Source: Cupriavidus sp. P-10
Lineage (GTDB): Bacteria; Pseudomonadota; Gammaproteobacteria; Burkholderiales; Burkholderiaceae
Direction of reading: 5' to 3'
Assembly: GCF_003402535.2 (NCBI RefSeq)
Contig: NZ_AP025171.1
Location: forward strand, 2,108,001-2,172,000
DNA: 64,000 bases
Below are positions 15,984-24,518 of the stretch, one piece after another. Position 1 is the stretch's first letter; each line of letters begins with the position of its first letter. The translations under genes and the position numbers were made by a program. The notes beneath the pieces were generated by a model that saw only the letters and a list, made by a program, of their open reading frames with translations, was not told the origin of the DNA and searched no databases.

Positions 15984-16754
15984 TTATCTGCCGGTGAACT
16001 GCGGCGCGCGTTTGGCGAGAAATGCTCCGATGCCTTCCCGCGCGTCGTCGGTGCGCGTGGCGCGCGAGAACAATTCAGCCTCCGCGCGCAGGCCGGCATC
16101 CAGGTCCAGCCGTGCCGCGGACAACACCGCCTCACGAGCCAGATGAAAGGCTGAAGGCCGGCCTTCCGAGACTTCAGCCAGGTGTGCCTTGCCGACAGCG
16201 ACCGGGTCGCCGCCCTCGACCAGCCGGTCGACCAGGCCGATTTCCAGTGCCTCGTCTGCGGCAATCATTCGGCCGGTAGTAATCAGATCCAGCGCCCGTG
16301 TTGTGCCGACCAGCCGTGGCAGCCGTTGCGTGCCGCCGTAGCCCGGGATCAGGCCGAGCTTGATCTCAGGTAGCCCGAGGTTCGCGCCGGCCAGCGCCAC
16401 GCGGTAGCTGCATGCCATGGCAAGCTCGAGGCCGCCCCCAAGCGCCAGGCCACGGATGACCGCAACACTTGGCATGCTGAGCGCAGCCAGCTTGGAGAGC
16501 ACCCCCTGCCCGAACACCGAGCCATCCAGGTGCTGAGCCGGCGTGCGGTCCTGCAATTCCGCAATGTCGGCACCGGCGCAGAATGCGCGATCGCCGGCGC
16601 CGACAATGACAACGCCGCGCGCATCAGACCGTTCGATGTCATCGACATAGCCCGACAAGGTCTTGAGCATGTCGACGTTCAGGGCATTGAGGGCGGCTGG
16701 CCGATCGATCGTCAGCACGGCGAGTTCGCCGTCATAGCGCAGGCTGATGGTCAT
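15984..16754 (-). CDS. Enoyl-CoA hydratase/isomerase
   Basis: A 256-residue crotonase-fold enzyme of normal length that should hydrate a 2-enoyl-CoA. The oxyanion-hole segments are present (AFCAGADIAEL ~58-68 and GLALGGGLELAMA ~101-113), as is the catalytic glutamate region (LPEIKLGLIPGYGGTQRL ~128-145). The C-terminus has the usual EGIGAFLAKRAPQFTG. The start ATG at 16754 overlaps the stop of the BadI-like gene (ATGA), so the two are co-translated. In this setting it likely serves ring-cleavage products such as pimelyl-CoA derivatives. Confidence 0.9.
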   Translation of the reverse strand: MTISLRYDGELAVLTIDRPAALNALNVDMLKTLSGYVDDIERSDARGVVIVGAGDRAFCAGADIAELQDRTPAQHLDGSVFGQGVLSKLAALSMPSVAVIRGLALGGGLELAMACSYRVALAGANLGLPEIKLGLIPGYGGTQRLPRLVGTTRALDLITTGRMIAADEALEIGLVDRLVEGGDPVAVGKAHLAEVSEGRPSAFHLAREAVLSAARLDLDAGLRAEAELFSRATRTDDAREGIGAFLAKRAPQFTGR

Positions 16755-17569
16755 GCCTCGCCTCCGCCAGCGGCTTTGCGCTTGCCTTCATAGACTTCGC
16801 GAAAGCGCGGCTTGCGCTTTTCGAGGAAGGCGCGCACGCCCTCCTGCGATTCGTCCGTCTCGTAGTACAGCGCGAGTGCCTGCATGCCCAGGCCGCCGAT
16901 GCCGCGGATCGAATCGGTGTCGGCGTTGAACGAACGCTTGGCGATGGCCAGTGCCGTGGGGCTCATGGCCAGGATTTCCTGGCACCATTTATCGACTTCC
17001 GCGTCGAGCTGGTCGTGCGGCACGACGGCATTCACCAGTCCCATGTTCAGGGCCTCCGCCGCGGTGTAGCGCCGGCACAGGAACCAGATCTCGCGCGCCC
17101 GCTTCTCCCCCACGACACGCGCCAGCAGCGCCGTGCCAAACCCCGGGTCGACCGAGCCAACCTTCGGCCCCACCTGGCCCAGCTGCGCGGTATCGGAGGC
17201 AATGGCCAGGTCGCAGCATGTGACCAGCACATTGCCGCCGCCAATGGCATAGCCATTGACGCGCGCGATCACCGGCTTCGGGCATTCGCGGATCATGCCT
17301 TGCAGTTCTTCGACCGGCAGGCCGATCACGCCGCGCCCGTCGTAGCCGCCGTCATGCGCCGACTGGTCGCCGCCGGTACAGAATGCCTTGTCGCCGGCGC
17401 CCGTCAGCACGACCACGCCGACGGATTTGTCCCACGATGCGGCGTTCAGGGCATCGATCAGCTCGTCGCAGGTCTTCCCGCGGAACGCGTTGTATTTCTC
17501 CGGGCGGTTGATCGTGATGCGCGCCACGCCGGCACGCATTTCATAAAGGATATCGGTGTATTGGCTCAT
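16751..17569 (-). CDS. badI: 2-ketocyclohexanecarboxyl-CoA hydrolase (BadI-like)
   Basis: This 272-residue crotonase-superfamily protein closely follows the BadI pattern: EKYNAFRGKTCDELIDAL, KAFCTGGDQSAHDGGYDGRG, ARVNGYAIGGGNVLVTCCD, GQVGPKVGSVDPGFGTALLA, AREIWFLCRRYTAAEAL and YETDESQEGVRAFLEKRKP. BadI hydrolytically opens the ring of 2-ketocyclohexane-1-carboxyl-CoA to pimelyl-CoA in cyclohexanecarboxylate and anaerobic benzoate degradation. MenB (naphthoate synthase) is the nearest alternative, but the aromatic-acid context favours BadI. It lies between a truncated BadH-like gene and an enoyl-CoA hydratase gene. The start ATG 17569 is 13 bp after the truncated gene's stop. Confidence 0.82.
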   Translation of the reverse strand: MSQYTDILYEMRAGVARITINRPEKYNAFRGKTCDELIDALNAASWDKSVGVVVLTGAGDKAFCTGGDQSAHDGGYDGRGVIGLPVEELQGMIRECPKPVIARVNGYAIGGGNVLVTCCDLAIASDTAQLGQVGPKVGSVDPGFGTALLARVVGEKRAREIWFLCRRYTAAEALNMGLVNAVVPHDQLDAEVDKWCQEILAMSPTALAIAKRSFNADTDSIRGIGGLGMQALALYYETDESQEGVRAFLEKRKPRFREVYEGKRKAAGGGEA

Positions 17570-17584
17570 GGTGTGCGCTTGCCT

Positions 17585-17830
17585 TTAGCCGTGCTGCGCA
17601 ACGGTGTCGATTGCCTGCTTCACCGCGCCGTGGTCGGTGATATCGACCTTGACGGCGGTGACGCTCGCCCCGCTTGGCTTGAGCGCTGCGCCGAGCTGCT
17701 CCAGCGCATCGGCATTGACGTCGACGGCGACCACGCGCGCCTCTTCTTCGCAGAACCGCTGGCACAGCGCCTTGCCAATCCCACCGGCCGCACCGGTGAT
17801 GACGACCACCTTGTCGTTCAGACCTCGCAT
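17585..17830 (-). pseudogene. badH: SDR dehydrogenase (BadH-like), N-terminal fragment
   Basis: The frame gives only the first 81 residues of a classical SDR: VVVITGAAGGIGKALCQRF (NAD-binding TGxxxGIG), the acidic end of beta-2 in VVAVDVNADAL, and KVDITDHGAVKQAIDTV. It then ends at TAA, exactly where NNAG should follow. The catalytic Ser-Tyr-Lys part (about 170 residues) is missing. The BadH family oxidises 2-hydroxycyclohexanecarboxyl-CoA to the 2-keto compound that BadI opens, which fits the position just upstream of the badI-like gene. The fragment is likely inactive. Confidence 0.75.
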
Positions 17831-17857
17831 ACTGCTATCTCCTGAGTGAATTCGTGA

Positions 17858-17985
17858 CTAAGTCCGGCTGGCTACCGCTGCGGCAGCCAGCTTGCGCAGG
17901 ACAAATTTCTGAAGCTTGCCGGTCGCCGTGCGCGGCAGCGTTTCAAATACGATATGGCGCGGCGTCTTGAAGCCGGGCAGTCAGT
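17858..17985 (-). pseudogene. Acyl-CoA ligase (AMP-forming), C-terminal fragment
   Basis: The minus strand ending at TAG 17858-17860 encodes ~42 residues: LPGFKTPRHIVFETLPRTATGKLQKFVLR. This is the C-terminal motif of fatty/aromatic acyl-CoA synthetases, including the catalytic lysine of TGKLQK. Nothing of the remaining ~500 residues is present; the FadH-like gene ends 16 bp upstream. By context it would have been a cyclohexanecarboxylate-type (AliA-like) CoA ligase. Confidence 0.75.
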
Positions 17986-18000
17986 GGGTTAAAGGTGAAC

Positions 18001-20022
18001 TCAGAGGGCGACAGCGAGCCGGGTGGCCTGGTCGATGGCGCGCAGCGCGTCAAGCTCGCTGGCGACATCGGCGCCCCCGATCAGGCGGGGCTTGAGACCA
18101 CGTGCCACCAGCTCGTCGTACAGCGTGCGGTTCGGGTTCTGCCCCGCGCACAGGACGACGTGATCGACGGGAAGCACATGCGGCTTGCCCTGGACCGTGT
18201 AGTGCAGGCCTTCATCATCGATGGCGTCATAGGTCGCGCCCGCCGTCATGCCGACATTGGCCTTGCGCAGCCTGGCCTTCAGGATCCAGCCGGTCGACTT
18301 GCCCAGGCGCCTGCCGAGGGGCTCGTCCTTGCGCTGGAACATGAAGACGCTGCGGCGCGGCGCGTCCGGCTCGGCCGCCGCGGTCAGGCCGCCGGGCGTG
18401 ACGCTCTTCGGATCCACGCCCCATGCACGGAAGAAAGCCTGCGGATCGAGGGATTCCTCGGCATCGCCAAGCAGGAATTCGGCAACGTCGAAGCCGATCC
18501 CGCCCGCGCCGATGATGGCCACGCGCTGCCCAGGCGTGACCTTGCCGCTCAGCACGTCGAGATAGGACACGGCTTTGGGATGATCCGCGCCGATGAAGTC
18601 CGGCACTCGCGGCGACACGCCGGTGGCCAGCACGATCTCATCGAAATTGCCCGTGGCAAGCGCCTCGGGCGTGGCGGCCTCGCCCAGCCGCAGCGTCACC
18701 TTCAGCTTGTCCAGCCTGACGCGGAAATAGCGCAGCATCTCGTGGAACTCGGCCTTGCCGGGCACCATCTTGGCCAGGTTGAGCTGGCCGCCGAGCTGGG
18801 CCTCCGCTTCGAACAGCGTGACGCGGTGGCCGCGCTCCGTGGCGTTGATCGCAAACGCCATCCCGGCCGGGCCGCCCCCCACGACGGCGATCCGATTCGG
18901 GGCGGAGACGACCCCAATGGGAAATTCGATCTCCCTGCCGGCGCGCGGATTGACGAGGCAGGTCGCGGTGCGTTCCGTGAAGATGCGGTCCAGGCAGGCC
19001 TGGTTGCACGCGATGCAGGTGTTGATCTCGTCGGTGAGGCCAAGCCGCGCCTTGCGGGCGAAATCCGGATCGGCCAGCAGCGGCCGCGCCATGGACACCA
19101 GGTCGGCAACACCGCCGGCGATCACCTGTTCGGCGGCATCGGGCGCATTGATCCGGTTCGAGGCCATGACGGGAATGCCCACCGCCTGCTTGACGTTCTT
19201 CACGGCCGCGCTCCAGGCGGCCCGCGGCACGGTGGCTGCAATGGTCGGCACTGCCGACTCATGCCAGCCCACCCCGGTGTTGATCAGGTCTGCACCGGCG
19301 GCTTCGACCTGCCTGGCGAATTCGGCCACTTCGCCACCGGTCATGCCGCCCTCGACCAGATCGATCGCGGAAATGCGGTAGACCAGCATCGGATCGCGGC
19401 CGATCCGCTCGCGCACCGCGCCGATGACTTCCAGCGGGAAGCGGATGCGCGCGGCGAAGTTGCCGCCGAACTCATCGTCACGCCGGTTGGTCGGCGCGGC
19501 GGTGAATTCGTTGATCAGGTATCCCTCCGAGCCCATGATCTCGACACCGTCATAGCCGGCTTCGAGCGCCAGCGCCGCGGTATGGGCAAAGTCGTCGATC
19601 GTCTTCCAGACCTCGTCCGTGCTCAGCGCGTGCGGCAAAAAAGTATTGATACGCGCCTTGCCCGGCGACGGGGCCACGCACTCCGGCACCTTGGCATAGC
19701 GGCCGGCATGCAGGATCTGCAGCACGATCTTGCCGCCCGCCTCATGCACGGCACTGGTCACGGCGCGATGCTCGTCAAGCTGGCCGGCGCTGTTGAACAG
19801 CGGCCCGCCCGCCTCCATGACCCCTTCCGGATTGGGCGAGAAACCGCCGCTCAGGATCAGCCCGATCTCGCCCCTGGCGCGCTCCGCATAGAAGGCGGCA
19901 AGGCGCTCGTGCGGCCGGTCAAGCGTCTCAAGCCGCGTATGCATCGCACCCATCACCATCCGGTTGGGAATGACGTGGCTGCCTATCCTCAGCGGCGTCA
20001 GGATCTTGTCGAGTGTCTCCAT
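18001..20022 (-). CDS. 2,4-dienoyl-CoA reductase-type flavo-iron-sulfur enzyme (FadH-like)
   Basis: This 673-residue protein matches the three-domain architecture and length of FadH. An FMN-binding TIM barrel of the old-yellow-enzyme type occupies residues ~1-340 (HAGRYAKV, GYDGVEIMGSEGYLINEF). A 4Fe-4S motif follows (CIACNQACLDRIF, then TATCLVNP), then FAD/NAD(P) Rossmann domains (AVVGGGPAGMAFAI ~379-392; IIGAGGIGFDVAEFLL ~510). Such enzymes reduce 2,4-dienoyl-CoA with NADPH. In a ring-degradation operon this one may act on cyclic dienoyl-CoA. The start ATG 20022 has GAGG just upstream. It is divergent from the MarR gene and would be the first gene of the decayed operon. Confidence 0.88.
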   Translation of the reverse strand: METLDKILTPLRIGSHVIPNRMVMGAMHTRLETLDRPHERLAAFYAERARGEIGLILSGGFSPNPEGVMEAGGPLFNSAGQLDEHRAVTSAVHEAGGKIVLQILHAGRYAKVPECVAPSPGKARINTFLPHALSTDEVWKTIDDFAHTAALALEAGYDGVEIMGSEGYLINEFTAAPTNRRDDEFGGNFAARIRFPLEVIGAVRERIGRDPMLVYRISAIDLVEGGMTGGEVAEFARQVEAAGADLINTGVGWHESAVPTIAATVPRAAWSAAVKNVKQAVGIPVMASNRINAPDAAEQVIAGGVADLVSMARPLLADPDFARKARLGLTDEINTCIACNQACLDRIFTERTATCLVNPRAGREIEFPIGVVSAPNRIAVVGGGPAGMAFAINATERGHRVTLFEAEAQLGGQLNLAKMVPGKAEFHEMLRYFRVRLDKLKVTLRLGEAATPEALATGNFDEIVLATGVSPRVPDFIGADHPKAVSYLDVLSGKVTPGQRVAIIGAGGIGFDVAEFLLGDAEESLDPQAFFRAWGVDPKSVTPGGLTAAAEPDAPRRSVFMFQRKDEPLGRRLGKSTGWILKARLRKANVGMTAGATYDAIDDEGLHYTVQGKPHVLPVDHVVLCAGQNPNRTLYDELVARGLKPRLIGGADVASELDALRAIDQATRLAVAL

Positions 20023-20077
20023 GGGGTCCTCGTTTGTTCTGGTGGTTGCGTGAACACATACTAGGCACCCCACGAAT

Positions 20078-20099
20078 ATACGTCAATTACTTGATATAG
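20078..20099. promoter_or_regulatory. Possible MarR operator and promoter between divergent genes
   Basis: The imperfect inverted repeat TATA-CG-TCAA-TTAC-TTGA-TATA lies at 20077-20098, 55 bp upstream of the FadH-like start and 170 bp upstream of the MarR start, in an AT-rich island. MarR proteins bind palindromes of this size, and operon control by the neighbouring MarR is inferred. Confidence 0.4.
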
Positions 20100-20268
20100 T
20101 TTTACGTGAAATCAGCATTTCAGCCGAACAATCATGCAATCTACATGTCATACATTGTTGAAGAATCACTTATCCGGCGCATCCGGCATTCCGGCGCGGG
20201 CGGCACCCCCGGCCGTAGAATGTCGCCATCCCGCCTGCCCCCCGCTGCGCGACCCGCAGCTCCCAGCC

Positions 20269-20787
20269 ATGACCAGTTCCGATCCCTCCTATGACCAGTC
20301 CGTCTCGTCCGTCCACAACCGCCTGTTCTTCCGGCTGTTTCAGGCGGGCAATACGCTGGACCGGCAGACCATCAAGTACCTGGGCATCACCACGGTGCAG
20401 TGGTCGGTGCTGGGCGCGCTGACGCGGCCGCAAGCCGCGCAAGGCATGTCGTTCTCGGAGCTGGCCGAATACCTGGTGGTCAGCCGGCAAAGCCTCGATG
20501 GCGTGCTCAAGCGCCTGGAGCGCGACGAACACGTGGTGCGGGTGGCTGACACCGTGGACCGGCGCGCCAAGAATGTGGTGCTGACCCCAATGGGTCGCGC
20601 GTTCTGGTCCAGCCTGCAGCCCAGGATCTATGAGTTCTATCGCCAGGCCCTGGAAAGCTTCAGGTTCGACGACAAGGTCTCGCTGGTGCACTTTCTGAAC
20701 CAGCTCAATGGGGGGATGGCCGATGTGCACCTTGACGGCACCGAGGGCGACGCCACCGCGGACACCGACGCCGCACAGGCCCGCTGA
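20269..20787 (+). CDS. MarR-family transcriptional regulator
   Basis: A 172-residue winged-helix regulator starting at ATG 20269 (MTSSDPSYDQSVSSVHNRLF). The recognition helix region is SFSELAEYLVVSRQSLDGVLKRLERDEHVVR (~68-98), followed by the wing DTVDRRAKNVVLTPMGR. Its divergent position next to the FadH/BadI-type operon resembles the BadR regulator of benzoate degradation, which responds to a CoA thioester. The equivalence is an inference. Longer starts upstream (20134) would include a leader without regulator character. Confidence 0.85.
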   Translation: MTSSDPSYDQSVSSVHNRLFFRLFQAGNTLDRQTIKYLGITTVQWSVLGALTRPQAAQGMSFSELAEYLVVSRQSLDGVLKRLERDEHVVRVADTVDRRAKNVVLTPMGRAFWSSLQPRIYEFYRQALESFRFDDKVSLVHFLNQLNGGMADVHLDGTEGDATADTDAAQAR

Positions 20788-21049
20788 AAGAGGGCGGCAT
20801 CCCGTTCCGATCTTTTATGAATCCATAGCAGCGGGTCTCGACAAGAGTGGGAAGAACGCTGGTCCCAGTAGTCGCCATAGGACTCTGTAACGTCAATCCC
20901 CGCTCCCACGTCACTGCCGCCCTTTTTCGCGCAAGCGCATGTCGTGCACGCGCCCGGCCGGCACGCTGTATATCCATATCCGAAAGCCTTCTTTGTTCAC
21001 CGCGGCACCGGGCGATAGCATCGTCCCCTCATTGTTCCTATGACCAGAC

Positions 21050-21880
21050 ATGCCCGCGCTCCCGCTCCTTCGCATCGCCGCTGCTGCGGCCCTGTCCTGC
21101 CTCACCCTGAACGCCGCCTGGGCGGATGCCACGCTGGACCGCGTCAAGCAGCGCGGCAAAGTCTCCATCGGCGTGCTCGTCGGCGGCAGCCTGTTCGGCT
21201 CGATCGATCCCGTCACGCAGCAGCCCGTCGGCTGGAATCCCGATCTGGCGCGCGACCTGGCAAAGCGCCTGGGCGTGGAAGCCGAACTGGTTCCCGTGCA
21301 GCCTTCCAATCGCGTGCAGTTTCTGCAGCAGGGCAAGGTTGACCTGCTGATTGCGTCGATGGAATACAACCCCGAGCGCGGCGAGCTGCTCGGCTATGCG
21401 CCAACGCCGTTTTACCGCGTCGGCGGCACGGCTGCCGTGCTCAAGCGCAGCGGCATCGCCAGGTGGGAGGATCTGCGCGGCAAGACCGTCTGCGCCTCGC
21501 AGGGCAGCAGCTTCGTCAAGCCCTTGCAGGAACAGTACGGTGCGCAGGTGCGTGGCTTCAAGACCTCCGCCGAATCGTTGCTGGCACTGCGCGGCGGCCA
21601 GTGCGTCGCCGCGGTTCACGACGCGACATTGATTCACCCGCTGGTTCGCAGCAACCCTGACTGGGCCGACTATGCCGCGCCGATTTCCACCGAGATCCTG
21701 CCGGCGCCCTCCGTGGTCTGGACCCGCAAGGGCGAGACGGACACCATCGCCGCGGTGGACAAGATCGTCCAGGAATGGCACCGCTCGGGCTGGCTGATCG
21801 CCACGGAAAAGCGGCTCGGCATCACGCCGCCGCAGCCGCTGCTGCCCGAACTGCAAGCGCGCTTCAAGAACGCGTCCTGA
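21050..21880 (+). CDS. Polar amino acid ABC transporter substrate-binding protein
   Basis: A family 3 periplasmic binding protein of 276 residues. It has a clear Sec signal peptide (residues 1-~25, ending LNAAWA), then LDRVKQRGKVSIGVLVGGSLFG, the ligand loop VGWNPDLARDLAKRLGVEAELV, a GKVDLLIASMEYNPER segment and the hinge DLRGKTVCASQGSSFVKPL. It is the first gene of an operon with two permeases and an ATPase. Because the downstream enzymes are cysteine-dioxygenase-like and cystathionine-lyase-like, a sulfur amino acid or S-conjugate is the likely ligand; this is an inference. Confidence 0.9.
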   Translation: MPALPLLRIAAAAALSCLTLNAAWADATLDRVKQRGKVSIGVLVGGSLFGSIDPVTQQPVGWNPDLARDLAKRLGVEAELVPVQPSNRVQFLQQGKVDLLIASMEYNPERGELLGYAPTPFYRVGGTAAVLKRSGIARWEDLRGKTVCASQGSSFVKPLQEQYGAQVRGFKTSAESLLALRGGQCVAAVHDATLIHPLVRSNPDWADYAAPISTEILPAPSVVWTRKGETDTIAAVDKIVQEWHRSGWLIATEKRLGITPPQPLLPELQARFKNAS

Positions 21881-21884
21881 GCCG

Positions 21885-21983
21885 GTCGCTCCGCACCTGC
21901 AGTACCTCCGCCTGAAGCAGGCATTCGGCCCGCTCAACCCCGGCAAGGGCCTGCCAGGCACCGTTACCGAGATTTCTCCATGA
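21885..21983 (+). pseudogene. C-terminal fragment of an unidentified protein
   Basis: A 32-residue in-frame tail (VAPHLQYLRLKQAFGPLNPGKG, then TVTEISP) ends with a TGA that overlaps the next ATG at 21980. The LKQAF...NPGKG pattern recalls the C-terminus of FAD-linked oxidases. There is no start codon, so it is probably the relic of a deleted gene. Confidence 0.4.
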
Positions 21984-22117
21984 GCGTTCTCCTGCTCGAG
22001 CGCGCCCACCGGGTGCGCCTCTCGCCGATCGTCCGCGCCAGCCAGCGTGCCACCGCACTGGCCGGCCACGGGCGCGACATCCTGGCCCTGACCGCCGGCG
22101 AGGAGGGGGTGGCATGA
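21980..22117 (+). pseudogene. Aspartate aminotransferase-type N-terminal fragment
   Basis: A 45-codon frame encodes MSVLLLERAHRVRLSPIVR, then ATALAGHGRDILALTAGE. This is the recognisable N-terminus of class I PLP aminotransferases (RxxxSP...AAGRDVIxLxxGEPDF), cut off right after the GE and ended by a TGA that overlaps the ATG of the permease gene. The remaining ~350 residues, including the PLP lysine, are missing. It may survive only because it keeps the permease translationally coupled. Confidence 0.6.
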
Positions 22118-22857
22118 CCGATTTCCTGGCCCCCGTGGTCGCGGCGCTCAAGCCGCTGGGGCTGAACTATGCCTTCGTCCTCGATGCCGGCGAACGTTCG
22201 GCGTTCCTGCGTGGCCTGGTCGTGACGCTGGAGCTGTGCCTGCTGACCATCCCATGCAGCCTCGCCGCCGGCATCGTGCTGGCGGCGATGCTCACGTCGG
22301 GCCGGCGCGCGCTTGCCGCGCCGGCCCGCGCCTTTGTCGAGCTCACGCGCAACACGCCCACGCTCGTGCAGCTCTACTGCGCGTTCCTGGTGCTGAACAT
22401 GCTCATCACCCAGCAGCTCGCCAGCCGCGGCACCGGCAATCCGCTGACGCCCTTCATCTGGGTGGTGATCGTGGTCTCGCTGCACAAGGCGGTGTTCCAT
22501 GCCGAGGCGCTGCGCGCCGGTATCGAGGCGGTGCCGCGCATCACGCTGGAAGCGGCGCGCTCGCTGGCCTTTTCGCGGCGCCAGCTGCTGCTCCAGGTTG
22601 AACTGCCGCTCGCGGTGCGCTTTGCGTTGCCGGCGCTCATCAACAACGTGGTGGACCTCGTCAAGATGACTGCGGTCGCCTCGGCCATCGCGGTCGGCGA
22701 CGTGACCTATGAATCCATCATGATCTGGACGCAGCGCGACAACGTGCTGGAACTGCTGTTGCTGATCCTGGCCTGGTTCGGCCTGCTGACCTGGCTGGTC
22801 AGCCGGGCCGGCCGCTGGCTGGAAAATCACCTGAGGATGCCCGGCTATGGCCAGTGA
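22114..22857 (+). CDS. Amino acid ABC transporter permease (HisM/GlnP type), first
   Basis: A 247-residue inner membrane permease with about five to six membrane segments, the first at ~35-58 (VVTLELCLLTIPCSLAAGIVL). The EAA loop that contacts the ATPase is at EALRAGIEAVPRITLEAARSLAF (~129-151). The RNTPTLVQLYCAF segment after the first helices is diagnostic of the polar amino acid family. Its ATG overlaps the stop of the aminotransferase fragment, and its end overlaps the second permease by 11 bp. Confidence 0.9.
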   Translation: MTDFLAPVVAALKPLGLNYAFVLDAGERSAFLRGLVVTLELCLLTIPCSLAAGIVLAAMLTSGRRALAAPARAFVELTRNTPTLVQLYCAFLVLNMLITQQLASRGTGNPLTPFIWVVIVVSLHKAVFHAEALRAGIEAVPRITLEAARSLAFSRRQLLLQVELPLAVRFALPALINNVVDLVKMTAVASAIAVGDVTYESIMIWTQRDNVLELLLLILAWFGLLTWLVSRAGRWLENHLRMPGYGQ

Positions 22858-23659
22858 TTCGATGCTCCCGTCCGCCTTCGGCCGCCCCGCGTTGCCGGCG
22901 CGCGCGCTGCGCGACCCATGGGTGCTGGCCCTCGCCGCGCTGGCGGCGCTGCTGCTGTTCTGGAGCGTTACCGGCAGCACGCCGGCCGCGGTGCGCAGCC
23001 TCTGGACCTGGACCCCCGCGCTGCTGCGCGGGCTGCTGGCCAACATCGAGATCAGCGTGTTCGCCATGGGGCTCGGCACCGTCGTCGGCCTGGTGATCGG
23101 CGCGCTGTCGTTGTCGTCGCACGCGGCGCTACGCGTGTTCACGCGGACCTGGGTGCAGGCGTTCCGCAACGCCCCGGTGCTGGTACTGGTCTATTTCACC
23201 ACCTACGTGTTCCCCTTCGAGTTGCACCTGGTGCACTGGACGTTTCCGTTTCCGGACTGGGTCAAGGTCGTGCTGGGCCTTGCGTTGCCGGCAAGCGCCA
23301 ACGTTGCCGAGATCTTCCGCGGCGCGATCCAGTCGATTCCGAGCGCGCAGTGGGAGGCGGCGCAGTCCCTCGCCTTGCGACGCCGCCAGATCTTCCGCCT
23401 GGTCGTGCTGCCCCAGTGCCTGCGGCGCATGCTGCCACCGTGGATGAACCTGTACGCCAGCATCACCATGAGCACGTCGCTGGCGTCGCTGGTCGGCGTT
23501 CATGACGTGGTCGACACCGCGCAGGTTGCCAGCAATACCGTGGCGCGCACCGACTTCACGATCCTCGTCTACTTCACGCTGCTGGTCCTGTTTTTCGCTT
23601 ACTGCTACCCGATTGCGCGCGCGACCCGCGCGCTGGAACGCCGCCATGAACGCCACTGA
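22847..23659 (+). CDS. Amino acid ABC transporter permease, second
   Basis: A 270-residue membrane permease, partner of the preceding one. A leading helix (VLALAALAALLLFW ~27-40) precedes the permease core with VQAFRNAPVLVLVYFTTYVF and the EAA loop EIFRGAIQSIPSAQWEAAQSLAL (~152-174). The start ATG 22847 lies within the end of the upstream permease. The heteromeric permease pair plus one ATPase is the usual layout. Confidence 0.9.
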   Translation: MASDSMLPSAFGRPALPARALRDPWVLALAALAALLLFWSVTGSTPAAVRSLWTWTPALLRGLLANIEISVFAMGLGTVVGLVIGALSLSSHAALRVFTRTWVQAFRNAPVLVLVYFTTYVFPFELHLVHWTFPFPDWVKVVLGLALPASANVAEIFRGAIQSIPSAQWEAAQSLALRRRQIFRLVVLPQCLRRMLPPWMNLYASITMSTSLASLVGVHDVVDTAQVASNTVARTDFTILVYFTLLVLFFAYCYPIARATRALERRHERH

Positions 23660-24518
23660 GTCCTTCCTGCGCCGGGACACCGGCAGCCATTCCACATCGC
23701 CACTGGTGCAGCTGCGCGACGTCCACCTGAGCTTCGGCGCGAACGCGGTGCTCAATGGCATCGATGTCGACGTGCGCCGCGGCGAAGCCGTCACCATCAT
23801 CGGTCCGTCCGGTTCGGGCAAGAGCACCATCCTGCGCTGCATCACCGGGCTGCTGCGGCCGCAACGCGGGCAGATCCGCGTGGGCGACACCGCCGTCGAG
23901 ACCTTGCGCGGCGAGGACGAATTCATTGCGTTGCGCAAGCGGGTGGGGTTCGTGTTCCAGCAGTACAACCTGTTTCCGCACCTGACGGTGCTGGAGAACC
24001 TGGTGCTCGCCCCGACCCGCGTGATCGGCCGCCCGCGCGCCGAGGCCGAGCGCGAGGCGCAATCGCTGCTCGCCAGGGTGCGGCTGTCGGAGAAAGCCGG
24101 TGCTTACCCGGGCGAGTTGTCCGGTGGCCAGCAACAGCGCGTTGCGATTGCGCGCGCGCTGGCGATGCAGCCCGAGCTGATCCTGTTCGACGAGGTGACC
24201 TCCGCGCTCGATCCCGAGACCGTCGGCGAAGTGCTGACCGTGATCCGCGAGCTGGTGGAGGACGGCATGACCTGCGTACTGGTGACGCATGAAATGCGCT
24301 TCGCGGCCGAGATCAGCGACCAGATCTACTTTACCGAGGCCGGCCGGATCGTCGAGCACGGCCCGCCGGCGCAGATCTTCGGCAAGCCGCAGCACGAACG
24401 CACGCGCGCGTTCCTGCGCCGCGCGCTGGGCGCGATCCCGCGCCTGCCGGCCGAATTCGATGCCGCGTTCGCGCCGGCGCCTTCCTTCTTTCCTGCTGAC
24501 GGAGTCTCCGCACCATGA
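23646..24518 (+). CDS. Amino acid ABC transporter ATP-binding protein
   Basis: A 290-residue ATPase that powers the transporter. Walker A is GPSGSGKST (53-61), the Q-loop is FVFQQYNLFPHLTV (~103-115), the signature is LSGGQQQR (158-165), Walker B is LILFDEVTSALD (178-189) and the switch histidine is in LVTHEM. The C-terminus is extended by ~35 residues with proline and phenylalanine (ALGAIPRLPAEFDAAFAP). The start ATG 23646 overlaps the permease end, and its stop overlaps the next ATG (24515). In the GlnQ family the Walker B Asp-Glu is typical, so it should be active. Confidence 0.92.
   Translation: MNATESFLRRDTGSHSTSPLVQLRDVHLSFGANAVLNGIDVDVRRGEAVTIIGPSGSGKSTILRCITGLLRPQRGQIRVGDTAVETLRGEDEFIALRKRVGFVFQQYNLFPHLTVLENLVLAPTRVIGRPRAEAEREAQSLLARVRLSEKAGAYPGELSGGQQQRVAIARALAMQPELILFDEVTSALDPETVGEVLTVIRELVEDGMTCVLVTHEMRFAAEISDQIYFTEAGRIVEHGPPAQIFGKPQHERTRAFLRRALGAIPRLPAEFDAAFAPAPSFFPADGVSAP

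Noticed and set aside
16751..17569. MenB (naphthoate synthase) as identity of this crotonase
   Set aside because: The sequence follows the BadI pattern more closely and the neighbours are ring-degradation genes, with no menaquinone genes nearby.
17995..20064. Plus-strand open frame of 689 codons
   Set aside because: It is an antisense shadow of the FadH-like gene, caused by high GC and codon bias; the minus-strand protein has full family architecture.
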